From contig JBEKTY010000074.1 in the NCBI GenBank assembly GCA_049515555.1, positions 1 through 37,296 of the forward strand: a stretch of DNA of 37,296 nucleotides, written 5' to 3'. This DNA is from JBEKTY01 sp049515555. GTDB lineage: Bacteria > Planctomycetota > Planctomycetia > Pirellulales > Thermoguttaceae. The notes beneath the pieces were generated by a model. That model did not search any database. It worked only from the letters and a program-made list of their open reading frames with translations, and was not told the DNA's origin. This document shows positions 33,396 to 37,296 of the stretch, one piece after another. Within the stretch, counting starts at the first letter, position 1. The number at the start of each line of letters is the position of its first letter. Position numbers and translations under genes: made by a program.

Positions 33396-34658
33396 CTAGC
33401 AGCGGCTGCCCTCTTCGGCGTAACCGTAACGCCGCAGATACGGCGCCCAGCGCCGCGCGACCTCGGCGCGGAGCTCGGGCGAGAGCTGATAACGATTGGT
33501 CTGGTAGTCGGCCTTCTGGACGAAATAGGCTTCGATGGCCGGCCGCACGGCCTCGAACTCGCCCAGCCCCAGCCGGTCGTAAATCGCCCGCATCTGGCCC
33601 GCGGGATCGGCCACCAGGTCCTCGTAGCGGACCTCGCAGAATTGGCCGGGCGGAATAAGGTGCTTCTGCCGCTCGAAGACCTCGTACATCCGCTCGAAGG
33701 TCTGAAAAACACGCTCTTCCAGCCCCTCGAAATTCGGCACTTGAAACCCCTCGTTGCGATACAGCCGTTTCCACAGGTTGACCGTCGAGGGGAAGATCAC
33801 GTACGGATTGCGGACGATGTGGATGAATCGGGCCCGCGGGAACATCTCCAACAGGACCTTGATGCGGAAGGTGTGCGGCGGCGACTTGAGCACGATCTGC
33901 TTGGGGGTCCGCAGCGTGAGGCAGGTGAGGAACCACAGCAAGCCCCTCTTCCAGCGGGCGAGCTGCTCGGGCGAAACCCGCTCCAGATCGAAATACTCCT
34001 GATATTGCGGCGGGCGATTGGAAAAAGCGATCGTCAGGTAGGGCGTGGGGATCCCCATGTTGCACAGCGCGAACTCGTCCTCCTGGGGGCAATCCCACCC
34101 GGCGGCCATGTTGTCCATCGGCCGTTGCTTGGGCAACAACATGCTCAAGGCCGGCCGCAGAAACCAGCCCGACGCCAAAAAATGGTTCGGCGCAAAGCAA
34201 TCGTAGGTGTTGGGGTACGTGAAACGAGGGTCCAAGACCAGCAACTCGTGCAGCAGCGTGGTGCCGGAGCGCCAGTGGCCGATGACGAAGATCGGATCGG
34301 CGGCGATCCGCGTGTGGGCGATCTTCCGCCCGAAGAAGATCGTCTGGAGCAGCCAGAGGACGGCGTTCAAGGGGGTCAAGCAGGAGATCAGCACGGCCAT
34401 GCCAATCCGCCGCGGGTCGACGCGGAAGCGGTTTCGCAGCAGCAGCGGGAACCAGGCCGAGCCGGCCATGCCGTCCCAGAATCGGGGGATCCAGAAGTGA
34501 TCTTTGTAACCCCCCGTGGGCGCGGCCGCCTTCCGGCCCGCGGCGTCATCCACGCTGGGCATCGCGGCTGAAACGGCGTGTTTGTCAGTGCAAGGCGTCG
34601 TTGGGTTCAAGAAAGGAGTCTTTTCACCGGTGCGAGGCATCGTGCGGGAAGAAGTCAT
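33396..34658 (-). CDS. Sulfotransferase family protein
   Basis: The protein has 420 aa from the ATG at 34658 (MTSSRTMPRTGEK). The 5'-phosphosulfate-binding motif is GHWRSGTTLLHELL (from 127) and the 3'-phosphate region IVRNPYVIFPSTVNLWK (281-297); KSPPHTFRIK and VRYEDLVADPAGQM are other conserved parts. These identify a PAPS-dependent sulfotransferase. One hydrophobic stretch, ~87-107, precedes the domain. Likely target: a carbohydrate or small molecule, unknown. The frame is open upstream to 34937 through the triple repeat, giving nonsense residues; starts at 34640 and downstream are alternatives. It is transcribed away from flhA. Confidence 0.88.
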   Translation of the reverse strand: MTSSRTMPRTGEKTPFLNPTTPCTDKHAVSAAMPSVDDAAGRKAAAPTGGYKDHFWIPRFWDGMAGSAWFPLLLRNRFRVDPRRIGMAVLISCLTPLNAVLWLLQTIFFGRKIAHTRIAADPIFVIGHWRSGTTLLHELLVLDPRFTYPNTYDCFAPNHFLASGWFLRPALSMLLPKQRPMDNMAAGWDCPQEDEFALCNMGIPTPYLTIAFSNRPPQYQEYFDLERVSPEQLARWKRGLLWFLTCLTLRTPKQIVLKSPPHTFRIKVLLEMFPRARFIHIVRNPYVIFPSTVNLWKRLYRNEGFQVPNFEGLEERVFQTFERMYEVFERQKHLIPPGQFCEVRYEDLVADPAGQMRAIYDRLGLGEFEAVRPAIEAYFVQKADYQTNRYQLSPELRAEVARRWAPYLRRYGYAEEGSRC

Positions 34659-34975
34659 GATAGCAATCGCCCGGCCGGGGGCAAGAGCGACGGCGTGTGA
34701 GCGGTCTGGGCCGTGGAAAGGGCAAATCGCCCTGGACAATCTGCTCGCTTTGCGATAGGCTCCCCGCCCCTTGGGGATGCAGTGCGCGGTTTGCGGTGCG
34801 TAGCACTGCTGGGCAAGCCAGCAGTGGCACCCCACTGGGCAAGCCAGCAGTGGCACCCCAGGGCAAGTCGGCAGTGGCACCCGACCTGTGCCGCATGCAT
34901 TGCAGCAAGCGCGGGCCCGGGCGCCCTTTTTTCGCAAACCGTGTGAATTATTAACGCCAGGTCACGGAGACACGG
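34659..34975. other. Divergent intergenic region between the sulfotransferase gene and flhA
   Basis: 317 bp without a gene. It contains a triple tandem palindrome-derived repeat (34804-34882). GGAGA at 34966-34970 is the flhA ribosome-binding site. A poor sigma-54-like match at 34889-34904 was not accepted. Promoters for both flanking genes should lie here but were not identified. Confidence 0.6.
34804..34882. repeat. Three tandem degenerate copies of the GTGGCACCC hairpin arm
   Basis: 34804-34832 is identical to the 29-bp arm at 9748-9776. 34833-34858 (26 bp) and 34859-34882 (24 bp) are shorter, diverged direct copies, having lost part of the stem. This is a direct, not inverted, arrangement, unlike the other members. 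Confidence 0.85.
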
Positions 34976-37090
34976 ATGGCTTCCGGTGCGGCATCGACTG
35001 CCCCTTTGAGCCTGCGCGGCATGGCCCGCGTGCAAGACCTGGTCTTGCCCGTGGCTATCATTGCCAGCATCCTGGTGATCCTGGTGCCGCTGCCCGCGGC
35101 GCTGATGGACCTGTTGTTGTCGTGCAACATCGCCCTGGCGGTGATCATGTTGCTGACGACGATCTACGTGCGGACGCCGCTGGAGTTCAGCATTTTTCCT
35201 TCGCTGCTCCTGGCGACCACGCTGTTCCGGCTGGTGTTGAACGTGGCTACGACGCGGCTGGTGCTCACCCGGGCGGCCAGCGACGGGCTGCTGGCCGCCG
35301 GCGGCGTGGTCAAGACCTTCGGCGAATTCGTGACCGGCGGCTCGACCGGGACGGACAAGATCGTCGTGGGCTTGATCATCTTTGCGATCATCGTGGTCAT
35401 CCAGTTCGTGGTGATTACCAAGGGCGCCACGCGGATCAGCGAGGTGGCGGCACGATTTGCCCTGGACGGCATGCCCGGCCGGCAGATGGCCATCGACGCC
35501 GACCTTAACGCCGGCACGATCGACGAGCGCGAGGCGCAGCGGCGGCGGAAGGAGATCACGCAGCAGGCCGATTTCTTCGGGGCCATGGACGGGGCCAGCA
35601 AGTTCGTCCGCGGCGACGCCATCGCCGGCATCATCATCACGCTGATCAACATCATCGGCGGGCTGTTCATCGGCATGATCGAGGCGGGCATGACGCTGGG
35701 CCAGGCGGCCTCGCTGTTCACTACGCTGACCATCGGCGACGGGCTGGTGAGCCAGGTGCCGGCCTTCCTGATCTCGCTGGCGGCGGGGTTGTTGGTCACG
35801 CGGAGCAGCAACGACAGCGACCTGCCGGCCGAGTTTCTGCGGCAGTTGTTTTCCCGCCCGCGGGCGTTGGGCGTGGCCGGCGGATTCCTCTCGATCCTGA
35901 TCTTCACCAGCCTGCCGCGGATCCCGCTGCTGTTGGTGGGGAGCAGTTGCCTGTGCCTGGCGGTGACGCTTACGCGGCGGGCCTCCCGCGGCAAGGCCGC
36001 CGCCGAGGCCAAGAAACAGTCGGAGGCCGCCAAGCCCGCCGAGCAGCGGGTGGAAGACTACCTGTCCGTCGATCCGATGGAGGTCGAGATCGGCGTGGCC
36101 GTGATCCGCCTGGCCGATCCCCGCCGCGGCGGCGACCTGCTGGAGCGGATCCAGCGCGTCCGCCAGAACGTGGCCGCCGACATCGGCATCATCCTGCCCA
36201 AGGTCCGCATCCGCGACAACATGCGCCTGGATCAGAACCAGTATCGGCTGAAGATCGCCGACACGGTGGTCGCCGAGGGCTCGGTGTACGCCGGCAAGCT
36301 GCTGGCGATGGAGGCGGGGACGACCTCGGGCCGGGTGCCGGGCGTGGCCACCCGCGAGCCCGCCTTCAACACGCCCGCCGTATGGATCGAGCCCGCCGTC
36401 CGCGACCAGGCCGAGTTGCTGGGCTATACCGTCGTCGAGCCCGGCAGCGTGATCGCCACGCACCTCACCGAGACCATCCGCCGCCATGCCGACGAGATCC
36501 TCACCCGCGACGCCACGAAGCACCTGGTCGACGAGCTGAAACGCGCCAGCCCGGTCGTGGTCGACGAGCTGATCCCCGGCGTCATGAAGTTGGCCGAGGT
36601 GCAGCAGATTCTCCAATTGCTGCTCCGCGAGGGCGTGCCGATCCGCCAGTTGGGCGCGATCCTCGAGACGCTGGGCGACTATGCGCCGCGCTCCAAGGAG
36701 CCGGTCCTGCTGGCGGAATACGTCCGCCACCGGCTGGCCCGCGCCATCTGCGGCCGCTATCGCCACCGCGACGGCCGGCTGTTCGTCGTGACGCTCGATC
36801 CGGCCTTGGAGGACCGCATCCGCGCCGGCTTCGACCACAACGAGCACGGGCTGTTCATCCGCATGTCGCCGCAGGCGGTGGAGACAACCTGCCGCTTGAT
36901 CGCGGCCGGCATCGAGCGCCTGGCGCTGGCCAATCACCCGCCGATCCTGCTGGTGAGTCCGCAGGTTCGCGCGGCGGTGAAGCAGATGACCACCCCGCAC
37001 ATCCCGCAACTGGTCGTGCTGAGCTACAACGAGATCACCCGCGACACGCGGATCGAGGCCCTGGCAATGGTCGCCGACGCCAACAAATGA
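34976..37090 (+). CDS. flhA: FlhA, flagellar export gate component
   Basis: The protein has 704 aa, the usual length. The N-terminal third has eight membrane helices with the highly conserved PLEFSIFPSLLLATTLFRLV and LNVATTRLVL, the FHIPEP signature, and GATRISEVAARFALDGMPGR, then MAIDADLNAGTID; the cytoplasmic part (from ~345) with VEIGVAVIRLADP and ILPKVRIRDN, GRLFVVTLDP, forms the export platform ring. It completes the gate with FlhB. GGAGA lies five bases before the ATG. It is separated from the main block by ~7 kb and on the opposite strand; in most bacteria it neighbours flhB. The stop is followed directly by the composite repeat. Confidence 0.97.
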   Translation: MASGAASTAPLSLRGMARVQDLVLPVAIIASILVILVPLPAALMDLLLSCNIALAVIMLLTTIYVRTPLEFSIFPSLLLATTLFRLVLNVATTRLVLTRAASDGLLAAGGVVKTFGEFVTGGSTGTDKIVVGLIIFAIIVVIQFVVITKGATRISEVAARFALDGMPGRQMAIDADLNAGTIDEREAQRRRKEITQQADFFGAMDGASKFVRGDAIAGIIITLINIIGGLFIGMIEAGMTLGQAASLFTTLTIGDGLVSQVPAFLISLAAGLLVTRSSNDSDLPAEFLRQLFSRPRALGVAGGFLSILIFTSLPRIPLLLVGSSCLCLAVTLTRRASRGKAAAEAKKQSEAAKPAEQRVEDYLSVDPMEVEIGVAVIRLADPRRGGDLLERIQRVRQNVAADIGIILPKVRIRDNMRLDQNQYRLKIADTVVAEGSVYAGKLLAMEAGTTSGRVPGVATREPAFNTPAVWIEPAVRDQAELLGYTVVEPGSVIATHLTETIRRHADEILTRDATKHLVDELKRASPVVVDELIPGVMKLAEVQQILQLLLREGVPIRQLGAILETLGDYAPRSKEPVLLAEYVRHRLARAICGRYRHRDGRLFVVTLDPALEDRIRAGFDHNEHGLFIRMSPQAVETTCRLIAAGIERLALANHPPILLVSPQVRAAVKQMTTPHIPQLVVLSYNEITRDTRIEALAMVADANK

Positions 37091-37296
37091 CCAATGTCCA
37101 ATGACCAATGACTAATAGGGGATGAGGGGTTTAGGGGATGAGGGGATAAGGGAAGCGGCTGGCGGCTAACAGCCGCCGGATGTTAAACAGCCGGAAGAAA
37201 TACGAGCAGGAGATCCTTAACCCCTCAACCCCTCAACCCCTTAACCCCTCAACCCCTTAACCCCTCAACCCCTTATCCCCTCAACCCCTTATCCCC
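37084..37296. repeat. Long composite repeat downstream of flhA, copy B (continues past window end)
   Basis: From the flhA stop: heptamers CCAATGT, CCAATGA, then CTAATAG; G-rich octamers (GGGGTTTA, GGGGATGA, GGGGATAA); a GGCGGCT/AGCCGCC hairpin; a linker with CAGCCGGA and ACGAGCAG; then C-rich octamers CCCCTCAA/CCCCTTAA to the window end. 37105-37159 is identical to the corresponding start of copy A after fliG. The last units (CCCCTTATCCCC) are complementary to the G-rich head. Confidence 0.92.

Noticed and set aside
34889..34904. Sigma-54 promoter for flhA
   Set aside because: The near match lacks one of the two invariant GG bases at -24.
34655..37108. 817-aa open frame on the minus strand opposite flhA
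   Set aside because: Antisense shadow rich in His/Asp/Gln; FlhA on the + strand is unmistakable.

Overview
The window is high-GC bacterial DNA dominated by one flagellar gene cluster. The gene order, the sigma-54-type regulators, and the dense palindromic and short-period repeats between genes suggest a planctomycete (Planctomycetota). That assignment is inference; no rRNA, tRNA or other marker gene is present.

Layout. Positions 1-2342 carry the end of a MoxR/magnesium-chelatase-I-like ATPase and a complete VWA-domain partner (+ strand). Positions 2343-3643 hold no gene I can support and are packed with repeats. Positions 3644-5291 (- strand) hold a two-gene unit of visibly lower GC: a DUF2806-type protein and a small one-helix membrane protein. 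Positions 5292-6086 are again repeats. From 30182 down to 6087 (- strand) runs the flagellar block, in transcription order: TPR protein, FlgN-like, FlgS-like kinase, FlgR-like sigma-54 activator, flgB, flgC, fliE, fliF, fliG, fliH, fliI, fliJ, ylxF/motE-like, fliK, flgD, flgE, flbD, fliL, fliN, fliO, fliP, fliQ, fliR, flhB. This is close to the Bacillus fla/che order, but fliM is missing between fliL and fliN, and flhA sits apart at 34976-37090 on the + strand. Between the main block and flhA lie a convergent type II restriction-modification pair (30578-32264), an alpha/beta-hydrolase-like protein whose nucleophile position is Asp, and a sulfotransferase.

How the genes work together. FlgS/FlgR are adjacent to a good sigma-54 promoter candidate in front of flgB. 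The block then encodes rod, MS ring, switch, the export ATPase complex, the hook and hook-length control, and the export gate (FliO-P-Q-R-FlhB, with FlhA). No motA/motB, flagellin, filament cap or hook-filament junction genes are present here.

The most unusual layer is non-coding. (1) Tandem arrays of 7-8 bp units, whose sequence drifts from unit to unit, abut start and stop codons. In the mRNA sense they are G-rich after stops and mostly C-rich before starts. (2) A long composite repeat follows both fliG and flhA. (3) Several unrelated families of roughly 65-130 bp double-hairpin (REPIN-like) elements occur, some with compensatory changes, and palindromes have become part of fliP and fliI. 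(4) A 76-bp repeat occurs three times around fliO, fliL and flbD. (5) Direct repeats flank the restriction-modification cassette.
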